A stretch of 64,000 nt of DNA from Pelecanus crispus (Eukaryota > Chordata > Aves > Pelecaniformes > Pelecanidae). Positions within the stretch are counted from its first letter, which is position 1, and every line of letters starts with the position of its first letter. The stretch spans positions 11,119,862 to 11,183,861 of the forward strand of contig NC_134675.1 in assembly GCF_030463565.1 (NCBI RefSeq), read 5' to 3'. The position numbers and the translations under genes were made by a program. Positions 1-12,030 of the stretch are shown in pieces. The notes beneath the pieces are model-generated. The model ran no database searches, was not told the origin of the DNA, and was given only the letters and a program-made list of their open reading frames with translations.

Positions 1-2063
1 TCTGGTCTTAAATTATTTATCAGATATTTGTCTCTGTTTTTTTCCTCTCAGTCCCAGCAGGAAGATCTCTAGAAAGTTCCTTGCTGTCTACAGTATATTT
101 TTCCAGATAAATGATCACATAAAAAGTCACACAAGGGACTGTGTTTTTCCTCTGCCCAGTACCCTCTTGACTGGGACTTCTGGAGATTGCTATGATGGAA
201 AGTCCCAATCCTGCAGAGGTTGTAGGAATAGTATAGTTAATTTCAGTGGGCTAACTTGGCAGAAGTGAACTTATGCACATGCACCAAGTTGTTGTTGGAC
301 TGGGGCCTGCATACTAAAGAACAAAAGACAGTGTGGACCAGAAAGCTGTAGAGGTGTTAAAACCTGAAAATATTCATTTCTTCCCTTGTGAAAAAATCAA
401 TTTGCATGAATCTTTCCACACAATCTTGTTGCTCTGCTCTGTGATCCAAATCATGTTGTCAGCTGGCCTATTTAATGCAACACAAGCTTAAACACATTTG
501 ACTACGTATGTATCTCTTGCATTTAGCCATAGCAAATGAAAATTCAGCATATGGTAAGACCAAAACTAAAAATAAAATTATTAAAGAAAGAATATGATAA
601 ATTCAAAGAAATATGATGGATACATAAATTGAAGCTATACTACAATTAAAATATGTGTAGCAGATTAAACCTTATCTGGCAATTACTATTATATGACATC
701 CAAAGGAATTTAATTGTGGGCTTGACTGTCTAGACTTTGACTCAGGCTATAGTTTGGGGATTTGGGGCAAATTCTTCTAACATTACAGGAAAAAAAGTTC
801 TGAGAAAATCAGAATGTTCAGTGATTCTGTGAAATGGCATCTAAAGAACAAATTGCCTCCTTTGTCTGAAGCCTGCTTGATCACAGTGGGGGGTCTTGAT
901 CTGAAAAAAACTGAAAATGTCAGGCTATATAAAAAGTCAGGAAAAAATAAGTTTCATAAAGGTTCCCACTCTGAAAAATTATATGCTACTTTCAAAATGC
1001 TTTGCCATATTTAAAATTGTAGTTATACTCTTCTCCTTAATGATTTACACAGCATATGTTTACACATTTTAGCTGACATATGACAGTACACAGAACATCG
1101 TACATTTGGTAATGACAGCTAAAAAACGATGGCAACAACATCTGAACTTGACTGTTAACATTGCCCAAGTATTTTAGAATACAAAGTGCACCTTGTGCCA
1201 GTGGTGGTCCCCTCCCTTTCTCCATATAATAAATTAAATTGGCTTTTTTTTTCCTCTAGTCTGCAATCTCAATTAGTTCAGCCCTCCTGATTTTTTTCTT
1301 TTTTTTTTTTTGTTGTTGTTTTGTTTTACTTGTCATTTTCCCTAGATATTTTCTTAATGGGGGGGACAATCTTATTAGTAGAAATGTTGTATACATATTG
1401 TAGGTTGAGTTTCAGCCCAGAGTGTCTTTTAATAGTTTGGTTTTAAAGAACTGTAATGGAACAGAGGTTTAGCAACAAGATTATGGAGCCTTTCAACCTT
1501 AGGCCTGTGGCTGAATATGAGACCACATCTGTAGTGGCTGAAATTTATTATACTTTAATAGCTGTTTTATGAGTATATAAAATGATGTGGTGGCCACAGC
1601 CTGCCTGTCAGTGACCAAACATCACTGCCTCCTTGGCAGTTTCAAGGAGTAATTCAAGACCTGAATGTAAATGGAAAGGATTTGTCCTTTTTGATCTTTT
1701 AAGATCAAGGCAGACATGAGGGAAACACATTCATGGATTACTAACAAGTTGTTGTCAAGTTGTTCTGCCCAAAAAGTGAATGAAAGCAAGTTTTCAGCAC
1801 GCTGCTGAGGAGCACAGGCACAACAAATGCAGAGCATTGTCTAAGCCACCGCTGCCAAGAAGCTTTTAAGATGCAAACATAAGTGGAACGGGACACTCAT
1901 TTGATACTTTGTGAAAAAGACACTAAACAAATATAGGACCATATGGTCTCTCACCCTCTGGGCCTCCAGGGTTAGGAGACCTACTGAGAAAGGGAGTTTA
2001 ATGTCCTGAGGGAGAAATTGCTTAACGGCTGTTCCTCTGGCATTTCTGAAGAACGCACTAGAG

Positions 2064-2100
<37 letters not shown>

Positions 2101-5100
2101 CGTGAAAAGTTTTGGTCTTGCTGAAGTGACATTACTGACAAAAAATGTTGTACAGAAATATTTATGATCATCTCTGCTGCTGATACACATGTTCACTAGA
2201 CCATCTTCTCCAGCTAACATTCTCCCAACAGAAGAACTTCTGTTTCTTATTGACAATTCACACACATGGGCAGTTGCTTAGAACCAAAGAAGCAAATAAT
2301 TACCTAAACTGACAAAGCTGACAGTGCACATCTAAGTATAAGTAAGACAGGACATTAGTTTAACTGGCAGAATCAATGCACTTACTTTCTTATGCATAGT
2401 TGTTACACAGTGTTCTTTTAAAGGTTAGTTATAAAGTTTTGATATCTTCTATCCCCCAACCATGGATTCTGTCCTTTCTTTATAATGTCCACCCTAATGA
2501 AATGCAAAACCCTTTGTTTCCTAATGATAATTCAAATCTCATGAAAGACAAAGACCTATTAAGAGATAACCTGGCACAAATTCCTTCAGGATATAAGTAT
2601 TCTCCAGCAAACTATGAGGACACAGCCATGCAATGATTCCCCTTTCATCAGTGTAATTGTCAGGAAATATTCAACCCAGGAACACAAAAAGATAATTTGG
2701 TGCCTCAGGAAACAGGGTTAGATCCAGAGTTGGTGTGGGGTTGTATAGCTCCACTGAAATAAATCAGAAAGAATACTCTTCAGGATAACTTGTTAAAACA
2801 AAATTATATATCATTTATACTAGCTTTTGCATAAGCAATATAGCATCAGTGAAGTTGCCTCTCATAGCCCTTTGAGAACAGAAAACCAGGAAGTGTGGAT
2901 AGGAGTAACAGAAAAAGTGATTATTTGCTTGGACAAACCAATCAATCAGTAGAATGCATTTAACTCCTTTCTAAGGTAGAACTGGGAAGTTTTGCATTCT
3001 CAGTTTTCAGTGGCCACAAACTATTCCAGAACAGCCTTCTGGGGTCAATCTTATTTTGTTTACTGTCCATGCCATGCAAGAAGTCAAACAAAATTAATGC
3101 TGCCCACTAACAACATTCCACTGCTCAGAGAACAGGGATTCTCTAAGATATGTTAATTTGTCTATGGTTTTCACTAACCTTAGTGGAGTTAAAGCAGTAG
3201 AGTATCTATTTTAATATCTCTGATCAGCTCATAGATAATTAAAAATGCCCATGAGAAAATTACCTTTTCCTTTCAACATGAGTATCCATCTGAAGCAGTA
3301 AATGGGAAAAAAAATCACAAATAAGGTCCAGTTTAGTTAGAAAGAATCAGAATTCATTTTATTGCAGCATGTGCCTCAGTTAGTGCACATCTTTAGATGA
3401 CAAGGTAATTTCCTATGAAAGATGCTTTATTATAAGAATTCTTCAGTTGTAGAAAAGAATTTGGGTTATTTTATACTTTTTATACTCTTGGTATTGTATT
3501 TTTAAAGCACTTTAAAACACACTGATTTAGAAATAATATTGTTGTGGATATGTAGGTAAATGGGAGAAGTATAATTCATATGGAGCTCTTAAAATAAAAT
3601 GAGTAACAGGTAGACAGTATTTAGGATTTTCTCCAGGGCATACTGAAAATACTACATGAGATCAGTTTGCATATGAGATAGTGGCCTGGCCTTCTTTTGT
3701 GTTTTTCTGACACCTTGCATCGCTTTAGCAATGCAGTAATGCAAACAGCAAACTCAGGTCCATTCCTGTGCTGCTCTATTGGCCTATTTAGTTGGTACCC
3801 AGCAAGCTCTCCATGTCTAAGATAAAGATAAGGACAGCTGATGCTTGATTTATCATGGATCAGAAATGTCAAATTCCAGTCGCTTAATGGTATGGGTTTG
3901 TTTTTTGCCTAGGTATTTAGTATTTAACCAATATTTGACTTAATCTAGACAGATTCAAAAGAATTTAACTGTGGATGAAGCTGTTTGTCATGGCATTCTG
4001 AGACATTTCTATGTGCTAAAAGAACACACTGGCTATGCTACAGGTAGAGGGTTAGATCCTATTTTAGGGATCTCAGTACAAGGCCAAAAAACGCAAATCC
4101 ACATGACACAGTGCTGAATCAGTGCAAACTCCCTCTGTTCCTTTAATCTCATTTGAAATATTTTTGAAGGGGTGATTTTCTCCTACTAGACTTTAGGGTA
4201 ACTTCAGTATCATCTGTCTTGCCCTCGCTAGCATATAAAACTGGAATAAACACCAGAGTGTGCTCTTGCAAAAGCGACAGGAATGTGAGCATGTGTTCAC
4301 ATTAATGCAGGTCAGATCTGTTCCACAGAGAGATTGGTAGCACACAGGTGCAGCACTAATGATCATGGAAAAAGGGCCTCATCTCATCTCATCTTAGCAT
4401 AGTTTTCATGAGACATTTGCAAGTCAGCTTTAGAAGAGCATACAAGCATGCTGAAAGCAATAATTAACACTCCCCAACACAATTGATTTAATGTACACTT
4501 TACTACTTCGGTTTAAAGAACACAGTCAAGATTTTTAAAGAGATTCCCTTGAAGAACTAATATGGTCTTTCTCCTCTGTGAGGACAAGGTTCTGAGATTT
4601 CGGTCTTTTCCACCACAAATGCCTGTCACTCTCCAGCAAGCATTGGAAAACATCACACCCTATCATATTACATATAAGATGATTCTTCACACCCTTATTC
4701 CATTAGTTCTGAATATTTCTCTTCTATTGCATTCATTTTCAGATGTTTTAAAACCTGAGCTTTCACATCAGACAGTTCCATCCGGAGTATCTAGTGAAGA
4801 GGAGCTTTCCTCCCCTGCACCTACCATCCCTTTTGGCACAGTCTCTTCCTTTTATATCAAGAGCTGGTAGGGGAAGAAATTAAGTGGAAGAATAGAGACC
4901 ATAGCTATATAGAACAATGTCAAAGGAAGGCTTGTCCTATAACAACACTTTAATAATCACAATAATCTGTGAAAATGTCATCTATACAAGTATCCCTTTC
5001 TCAGTTTTTTTTGTTGGTTTTGTTTTTTTAATGGTGTGATGAGCATCTATTAATGCTCAGGCAAACCTCAGCCATCTGAAGCCAGATACATATATAGACA

Positions 5101-5552
5101 GATATTTATATCTATCTATCTCTATATATGTATATTTACAATTCACATTCAGACATCTAAAAATACGTCTGATATTCCCAGGTGATGAACACTACATCTG
5201 TGGGAGCTGAAGTTACTTAGTATCTCTGAAATCCAGGTCACTTACTGGGCTGCCTAAATATTGATTTATATGCTTTGCTTTAGATACTCAAGTTTGAACA
5301 ACTTTGTCCTTAACTGGTTCTTTCTTCTCTATACATCCAGTGCTAAATACGTCAGTAAGAATAATCTTTTGCTTTATTTTTCTCCCTCTTAACTTCCTCC
5401 TCAACTAGTTTCTCATGTTTCCCTTATGTCCTATTTCCTTCGCACTCTCACTTATCAGTTTCCACTCTGCAGCATATTGTTGTAAATATCAAATGAAGAT
5501 TATCCCTCATTTGAAGTGTTTATGGTTCCCCAAACCAAATACATTTTCCCTA
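1..5552. other. Single-copy AT-rich DNA, no gene seen
   Basis: No open frame with recognisable domains, no LTR and no CR1 is visible here. It holds a run of 29 A at 2069-2097, a T/G-rich stretch near 1291-1328, and a short TATC/TATA simple repeat around 5087-5140. Short open frames in both strands look like chance. Confidence 0.6.
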
Positions 5553-6134
5553 TGTTAACCCCAGCCGGCAACCAAGCAACACACAGCCTCTCGCTCACCC
5601 TCCCCCGCCCCCCAGTGGGATGGGGGAGAGAATCGGAAGGGCAAAAGTAAGAAAACTCGTGGGTTGAGATAACAACAGTTTAATAATTGAAATAAAATAA
5701 AAAAAATAATGATGATAATGATAATAAAAGATTGTAGTGAAAAGGAAAACAACAACAGAAAAGGAAAAAAACCCAGGACAAACAAGCAATGTAACCACTC
5801 ACCACCCGCTGACTGACGCCCAGCCAGTCCCCAAGCAGTGGTCACTGCCCCCCTGGCCAACCCCCCCCAGTTTATATACTGAGCATGACGTCATATGGTA
5901 TGGAATAGCCCTTTGGCCAGTTTGGGTCAGATGTCTTGGCTGTGCCCCCTCCCAGCTTCTTGTACACCTGGCAGAGCATGGGAAGCTGAAAAGTCCTTGA
6001 CTAGCATAAGCAGTACTGAGCAACAACTAAACCATCAGTGTGTTATCAGCATTCTTCTCCTACTAAATCCAAAACACAGCACTGGGCCTGCTACTAGGAA
6101 GAAAATTAACTCTATCCCAGCCGAAACCAGGACA
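5553..6134 (-). mobile_element. Solo LTR, family A
   Basis: Matches the other family-A LTRs in this window end to end. Read on the minus strand it starts TGTCCTGG-like at 6134, has a TGACGTCA palindrome (5886-5893), a TATA box (about 5872-5878) and an ATTAAA-type polyadenylation signal close to the AT-rich microsatellite-like stretch at 5690-5730. The left end lacks a few bases of the family terminus. No convincing target duplication was found, so the flanks have probably changed or the end is truncated. Confidence 0.85.
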
Positions 6135-7751
6135 CAGCTGTAGAGACTGGAATTTCAAGATGAACTTTGAATCACAGCAGCACTGTCATTGCCATGTAAA
6201 TGAAGCAAAAAGCTTTTCTGTGTGCAACTGATTAGTCATGTGTTGTGCACCAAGAATAAGCCTGAAATAAACGCAAGATGAAGAGTGATCAGACTGTTAA
6301 TATAGCTCTTATGATTTTGTAGCATGTCAAAATTATTCTCCATATCCTTTATTAGATATAGCCTTTTAATAGTCACACTAGATCTCTCAAACTGCAGGCT
6401 GCATATATCCTATTTATGTTACACTCAAAGGGAATTTGTCTTGTCAGTAAATAGACATCGCCAAAGCTGAAATTCATTGTATTGCAGAGAATCTGTTACA
6501 AGTTTCTCCCTGCCAAGCTCCTTTTCTCTACAAAATAGTGCTGAGTGACCCTTTTCCTCTATGTTTGATTCATTGTATTTGCTTTGCATTATACTTACTC
6601 CTCTAAATTTTAAGATTTTTTTGCATCTCTTTTTTTTTTTTTTAAATCAAGTTTTGGTACACGTGGCACAGATCTACCAAAAATGCTGGGTGCTGAGTAA
6701 GTGCCAAAAGTGCTCCTGTGTATGTGAATCATTGTGTCGGCTCTACATGCAGGCTTTATGAACTAGGCAATAGCAATATGTGTAATGATGAATCTACAGT
6801 TGATGTCTTATTCCAGATACCAATATTTCATCTGTGGGATTTTCACAGTCTACAAACTGAAGTAATCCTCTTTTATGGCCACTGTATGCTTTGAAAATGG
6901 CATAAAGGCTTGCTGATAATTTAATAAAAGATTTAATAAAATATTATCATTCACAAACATTTCTAGATGTCCAGGGGGAAAAAACAGACATGGTCAAGCA
7001 TTGACCACTTCAACAGTATTATGTGAGCTGGGTATGCTACAATCTCACTTGTTTTGCAAATGATAAAATAAGCCATATTATCTTCCTGTCATATAAAAGT
7101 ATTCTATAGTCTTTCATAGTCACAGGGTTCCATAAAGTTATGCTAGTCTCTCATATTTGATGTAGAAACAGCAAATATAAGACAGAATATAAACAAATGC
7201 ATTGGAGAATTAAAATTTGCAGCATTTGAGACTTAAAAAATGCTTATTCAAGATACTAGAAAAGGAGCTGAATTTTTGCATACACTTTTTGTGATTGACA
7301 AGATACTGACACTAATATTGCATTTTATAATAGTTTTTTCTGTATTTCTTTCATTTCTTCATTGGTATATATAGGAGCCAAACTCATCAGCAATAAAGAA
7401 TTCTTTTTTTTACTTTTTAATACCTATCCACACAGTTCAGTAATATTTAAATATATTAAGCCTGTAATATATATAATAGCCTTGTAAAAACATATATTTT
7501 AGGGTATTTGGGTCTTGGAGAAAGCCATTTTGCTGTATTTCTTTTATTCACATTCAGTAATTGCCAGCGTAGCACTTCTGACAATATTCTGACCACATTG
7601 CACATTGTGAAGGCTATTTAGTTAATTTTGTCTCATTAAAGCATTAAAAATCGAGACTTGGAATTTTTACTGTAGTATTTTGCGTTTTCTCTTTGACTAG
7701 ATTTCTTATTTTTATTTAAAATGTCCTATATTTTATAATTGTGACTATAAC
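6135..7751. other. Single-copy DNA, no feature seen
   Basis: AT-rich sequence with no recognisable repeat or long open frame. A T-run lies near 6630-6643. Confidence 0.55.
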
Positions 7752-8023
7752 CTGTGGCCAAACTCCCAACCCTGCTGCTCTCTCACTACCCCTCCTCAAC
7801 AGGATGGGGCAGAAATAGGATTTACAGGGATACCGCTTACCAGTTACCATCACGGGCAAAACAGACTTGACTTGGGGAAAATTAACTTATTGCCAATTAA
7901 GATAGATTTGGCTAGTGAGAAACAAAGACAAAAATTAAAACATTGCCTTCCCCACCACCACCTTTTCCCAGACTCAGCTTCACTCCTTCACTCCCAACAC
8001 CTCTACTAAGGGGGGCTTCATCT
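7752..8023 (-). mobile_element. Fragment of LTR family C
   Basis: Diverged but colinear with the left part of the larger family-C LTR at 8311-9392: both hold a CTCTCTCACTNCCCCTCCTCAA-like block, then a block with ACC-ATCACGGGCAAAACAGAC, then a C-rich block rich in CCCA and TTCACTCC. It lacks the minisatellite part. Probably an older, truncated copy of the same LTR type in the same orientation. Confidence 0.6.
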
Positions 8024-8310
8024 GTTACAGTAAACAAACTCACATGACTCACTGAGGATTCTGCAATACTGCTTGAACTTTCTCAAGCTTATGGTTATAT
8101 AGGAAATTGGAAAACAAGGACTTCAGTGATTAACTGTAGCGTATATATGGTTGATGGAATTTAAAAAACACTAAGAGAAACATCCTGATGTGTCTGCTCA
8201 AAAAGTCATATTTTTCAAAACTGTAGCCAAGGACAAGCACACTTTCACAACAGGAGCATGTAAAGACAAAATCACATTTGCCTGCCTCAGAAAAAAGTAG
8301 TGTGGCAGTG
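8024..8310. other. Spacer between two family-C LTR copies
   Basis: About 290 bases with no recognisable feature. Confidence 0.5.
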
Positions 8311-9392
8311 TGCTAGTTAACCTTGGCTGGCTGCCAGACACCCACCAAGCCACTCTCTCACTCCCCCTCCTCAATAGGAAGGGGGATAAAATAAGACGGA
8401 CAAGCTTGCGGGTTGAGATAAGGACAGGGAGATCACTTACCAATTACTGTCATGGGCAAAACAGACCAGAATTAACAGAATTAAATTAACAGAAACTAAT
8501 TTAATTTCTTGGTAATTAAAAATAGAGTATGATAGTGAAAAACAAAACCAAAACTAAAAACACCTTTCCCCCACCCTTCTTCCCAGGCTCACCTTCACTC
8601 CTGACTCCCCCCCACACTGAGCAGCCCAGGGGAATGGGGAACGGGGAATGGGGGCTGCAGTCAGTTCGTAACACTTCCTCTCTGCTGCTCCTTCCTCACA
8701 CTGTTCCCCTGCTCCAGCATGGGGTCCCTCTCACGGGATACAGTCCTTCATGAACTGCTCCAGCATGGGTCCTTTCCACGGGGTACAGTCCTTCAGGAAT
8801 GGACTGTTCCAGCATGGGTGCCCCACGAGGTCACAGAACCTGACAGAAAACCTGCTCCTGCATGGGCTCTTCTCCACGGGCTGCAGTTCCTGCCAGGAGT
8901 CTGCTCCAGCATGGACTCTCCATGGGCTGCAGCTTCCTTCAGGGCACATCCACCTTCTCAGGTGTGGGGTCCTCCACAGGCTGCAGCGTGGCTATCTGCT
9001 CTGGGACCTCCATGTGGACCTCCATGGGCCGCAGGGGAACAACCTGCTTCACTATGGTCTTCTCCACAGGCTGCATGGAAATCTCTGATCTTGAATCTGG
9101 AGCGCTTCCCCCCTCCTTCATTGACCTTGGTGTCTGCAGGATTGTTTCTATCACATTTTTCTCATTCCTCTCTCTCAGAGCTGCTGCTGGTTTTTACCCT
9201 TTCTTAAATATGTTATCACAGAGGCACTACCAGCTTTACTGATTGTCTCAGCTTTGGCTAGTGGTAGGTCTGTTTTGGAGCCAGCTGGAACTGCCTCTGT
9301 CCAACATGGGGGCAGCCCCTGTTCTCTCCTTACAGAGGCCTTCCCTGTATCACCCCCCCGCTACCAAAACCTTGCCACGTAAACCCAAAACA
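8311..9392 (-). mobile_element. Solo LTR, family C (ERVL-like avian LTR)
   Basis: On the minus strand it begins with TGTTTTGGGTTTACG at 9392 and ends near AGGTTAACTAGCA at 8311, giving TG...CA-type termini. I recognise the overall pattern (terminal G-rich block after GGTTTTGG, a central GC-rich minisatellite, and a block with TTAAATATGTTATCACAGAGG) as a common LTR in bird genomes, usually assigned to ERVL. No internal retroviral sequence adjoins it, so it is a solo LTR. No target duplication was obvious. Long open frames across it follow the repeat and are not genes. Confidence 0.7.
8709..9080. repeat. Minisatellite inside LTR family C, unit about 45-49 bp
   Basis: About eight imperfect units, each starting near CTGCTCCAGCATGGG and holding a CCACGGGCTGCAG-like second half. 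Units at 8709, 8755, 8803 and 8851 are the clearest; later units are more diverged. Confidence 0.75.
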
Positions 9393-9436
9393 AATATTTT
9401 CTATGTTGGCCAGTTTTCAAAAACAGTTGCTCAACT

Positions 9437-9984
9437 GTCCGGGATAGAGTTAATTTTCTTCCTAGTAGCAGGCATAGTGCTGTGTTTTGGATTTAGTAGG
9501 AGAAGAATGTTGATAACACACTGATGCTTTAGTTGTTGCTAAGTACTGCTTATGCTAGTCAAGGACTTTTCAGCTTCCCATGCTCTGCCAGGTGCACAAC
9601 AAACTGGGAGGGGGCACAGCCAGAATAGTTGATCCAAACTGACCAAAGGGCTATTCCATACAATGTGACGTCATGCTCAGTATATAAACTGGGGGGGGTT
9701 GGCCGGGGAGCAGTGATCGCGGCTCGGGAACTGTCTGGGTATCGGTCGGTGGGTGGTGAGCAATTGCATTGTGCATCACTTGCTTTGTATATTAGTATTA
9801 TTATTATTTTGTAATTATTATCATTACTATTTTACTTTATTTCAATTATTAAACTGTTGTTATCTCAACCGAGGAGTGTTTCTCACTCTTACTCCTCCGA
9901 TTCCCTCCCCCATCCCATCGGGGTAGGGGGAGTGAGCGAGCGGCTGCATCGTGCTTAGTTGCTGGCTGGGACTAAACCACGACA
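9437..9984 (+). mobile_element. Solo LTR, family A, with target duplication
   Basis: Plus-orientation family-A LTR from TGTCCGGG (a few bases deleted after TGTCC) to CCACGACA. It has TGACGTCA at 9666-9673, TATATAA at 9681-9687 and ATTAAA at about 9847-9852. It is flanked by a perfect 5-bp direct repeat TCAAC (9432-9436 and 9985-9989), the expected mark of integration; a solo LTR forms by recombination between two LTRs of a provirus. Confidence 0.9.
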
Positions 9985-9989
9985 TCAAC

Positions 9990-10611
9990 CAATAGGTTTT
10001 TCCCTTTTTTCTGTATTAGCATGGATAGTTTGATATTTCAGAGTTTCATAAATGTTCAGAAACATGTCCACTGCAAACAAAAAAATACAGCCTTTAAATT
10101 GATAATCTACATTAATGCAGGTCATAAAAAGAATGTGTTTTTTCGCCCACTAAGAGCAAAGTCCAATCACTATCTCTATTTAGAAATCCTATCTACTGCT
10201 TAAGTAACAATAAATAATGAATAGCAGCATACATTTATTTTAAATATTAATATGTAAATGTGTGAGGAGTTCAGTATCAACTGAACAGTGTAACCGTTAC
10301 AGTATGCCTGTTAGATATATTATTCTGTGCATATTTGCAGCATGGCTGAAGTTTTCTCTGAACGCAGTTTGTACTCCTGTCTAGGCAGTATAGATGTATA
10401 CAGATATATGGAGGAAATGTATCCATCGAGAAAACATGTATCCTGAGTTTTGTTGAAATACCTACATTGGCACATGGGGATTCACATATATATTTGTATT
10501 ACAACTACTAACAATTAGGACTGCAATCCCAATGTACTAGATACTAAACAGAATTCCTGAAAAAAAAAAAGAAATCCACTCCTAAACTATTGATTGCTGT
10601 CTATCCACATA
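9990..10611. other. Single-copy DNA, no feature seen
   Basis: AT-rich, with a short A-run at 10560-10570. Nothing recognised. Confidence 0.5.
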
Positions 10612-10995
10612 GGTTATAAAGTAGATCCGGACTTCCAGAGGGCAGACTTTGGCCTGTTCAGGACACTGGTTGGGAAAGTCCCTTGGGAGGCAGTCCTGAA
10701 GGGCAAAGGGGTCCAGGAAGGCTGGGCCTTCTTCAAGAAGGAAGTCTTAAGGGTGCAGGAGTGGACTGTCCCCGTGTGCTGTAAGACCAACCGGCGGGGA
10801 AAATGACCAGCCTGGCTGAACAGGGAGCTTTGCTGAGACTCAGGGAAAAAAGGAGAGTCTACCGCCTTTGGAAGAAGCGGCAGGCAACTCAGGAAGAGTA
10901 CAGGGATATTGTCAGGTCATGCAGTGAGGAAATTAGAAAACCAAAAGCCCAGCAAGAACTCAATCTGGCCACTGTTGTAAAAGATAATAAATAAT
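10612..10995 (+). mobile_element. CR1 LINE ORF2, linker between endonuclease and reverse transcriptase (5' part of split copy)
   Basis: Two short plus frames (to about 10,800, then 10,803-10,994) read like the CR1 ORF2 linker: a stretch with DFGLFRTLVGKVPWE, then REKRRVYRLWKKRQATQEEY. The frame changes by one base near 10,800. The copy is interrupted at 10,995 by ERV-A1 and resumes at 14,805. Broken by indel and by insertion; not functional. Confidence 0.85.
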
Positions 10996-11566
10996 TGTCG
11001 TGGATTAGTCCCAGCCAGCAACTAAGCACCACGCAGCCGCTCGTTCACTCCCCCTACCCCGATGGGATGGGGGAGAGAATTGGAGGAGTAAGAGTGAGAA
11101 ACACTCCTGGGTTGAGAGAAGAACAGTTTAATAATTGAAATAAAGTAAAATAGTAATGCTAATAGTAACAGTATAATAATTATAATAATAATAATGATAT
11201 ACGAAGCAAGCGATGCACAATGCAATTGCTCACCACCCGCCGACCGATACCCAGACAGTTCCCGAGCAGCGATCGCTGCTCCCTGGCCACCCCCCCCCAG
11301 TTTATATACTGAGCATGACGTCATATGGTATGGAATAGCCCTTTGGTCAGTTTGGATCAACTATTCTGGCTGTGCCCCCTCCCAGTTTCTTGTGCGCCTG
11401 GCAGAGCATGGGAAGCTGAAAAAGTCCTTGACTGGCATAAGCAGTACTCAGCAACAACTAAAAACATCAGCATGTTATCAACATTCTTCTCCTACTAAAT
11501 CCAAAACACAGCACTATGCCTGCTGCTAGGAAGAAAATTAACTCTATCCCAGCCGAAACCAGGACA
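10996..11566 (-). repeat. 3' LTR of ERV-A1
   Basis: 571 bp. On the minus strand it runs from TGTCCTGGTTTCGGC at 11,566 to CACGACA at 10,996. TGACGTCA lies at 11,316-11,323, the TATA box at about 11,302-11,308, and an AT-rich triplet stretch at 11,170-11,200 precedes the polyadenylation-signal region. By eye about nine differences from the 5' LTR. Confidence 0.92.
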
Positions 11567-12030
11567 GTATCCACCCCTTATTCTATACCATCTACATCAT
11601 GCACAGGCCCTCCCCTTTCCAATGTGTTCCAATTAATCACCACCCCTTTCCCTATCTTGATATACACACAGATATCATTCCCTTCGTCTATGGCCCATCC
11701 CTCTAAAATGTCCATTGAGTTCATTTAGCCCATGACTTTGGGTTCCATCTGTCATCACAGTCTTTCAGAGCAGGAGAGGTGGTGTGCGGTGTTGGACGGT
11801 TGCATGCTGAAGTCAGTTCTCATTCCAACATGGTTTCATCAAAGTTCATTTTCATTAAGCTGGGCAATTCTTACTGCAATACCATTGATGCGGCATATAG
11901 CAATCATAATATACAGCATTATATACTTAATATTAACCTACTATATTATTATATTAACATGCAGTTAAGAGATAACATACAGTTAAGAGATAACATACAG
12001 TATTATAAAGCAATTAATATACAATTCAGT
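11567..12030 (-). other. ERV-A1 3' noncoding region with polypurine tract
   Basis: Lies between the integrase stop and the 3' LTR. On the minus strand the last bases before the LTR are AAGGGGTGGATAC (11,567-11,579), a plausible polypurine tract for plus-strand priming. No env-like frame is present. The same region follows the integrase in ERV-A3 (61,140-61,588), so absence of env is shared by two copies and not a private deletion. Confidence 0.75.

Noticed and set aside
2069-2097. A29 run as the tail of a processed pseudogene
   Set aside because: No coding similarity or LINE 3' end adjoins on either strand, and no target duplication was seen.
5553-6134. Target duplication around the first solo LTR
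   Set aside because: Flanks ...CCCTA and CAGCT do not match; the left LTR end also lacks bases.
8719-9242. Overlapping open frames of 112-162 codons in three frames
   Set aside because: They follow the GC-rich minisatellite of the family-C LTR; periodic stop-free sequence explains them.
11022-11360. Repeated open frames of 80-120 codons across family-A LTRs (also at 14,231, 29,450, 46,932, 49,915 and their plus-strand counterparts)
   Set aside because: They recur only because the LTRs are repeated, are rich in isoleucine and leucine from the AT microsatellite, and cross promoter and polyadenylation signals. Not genes.
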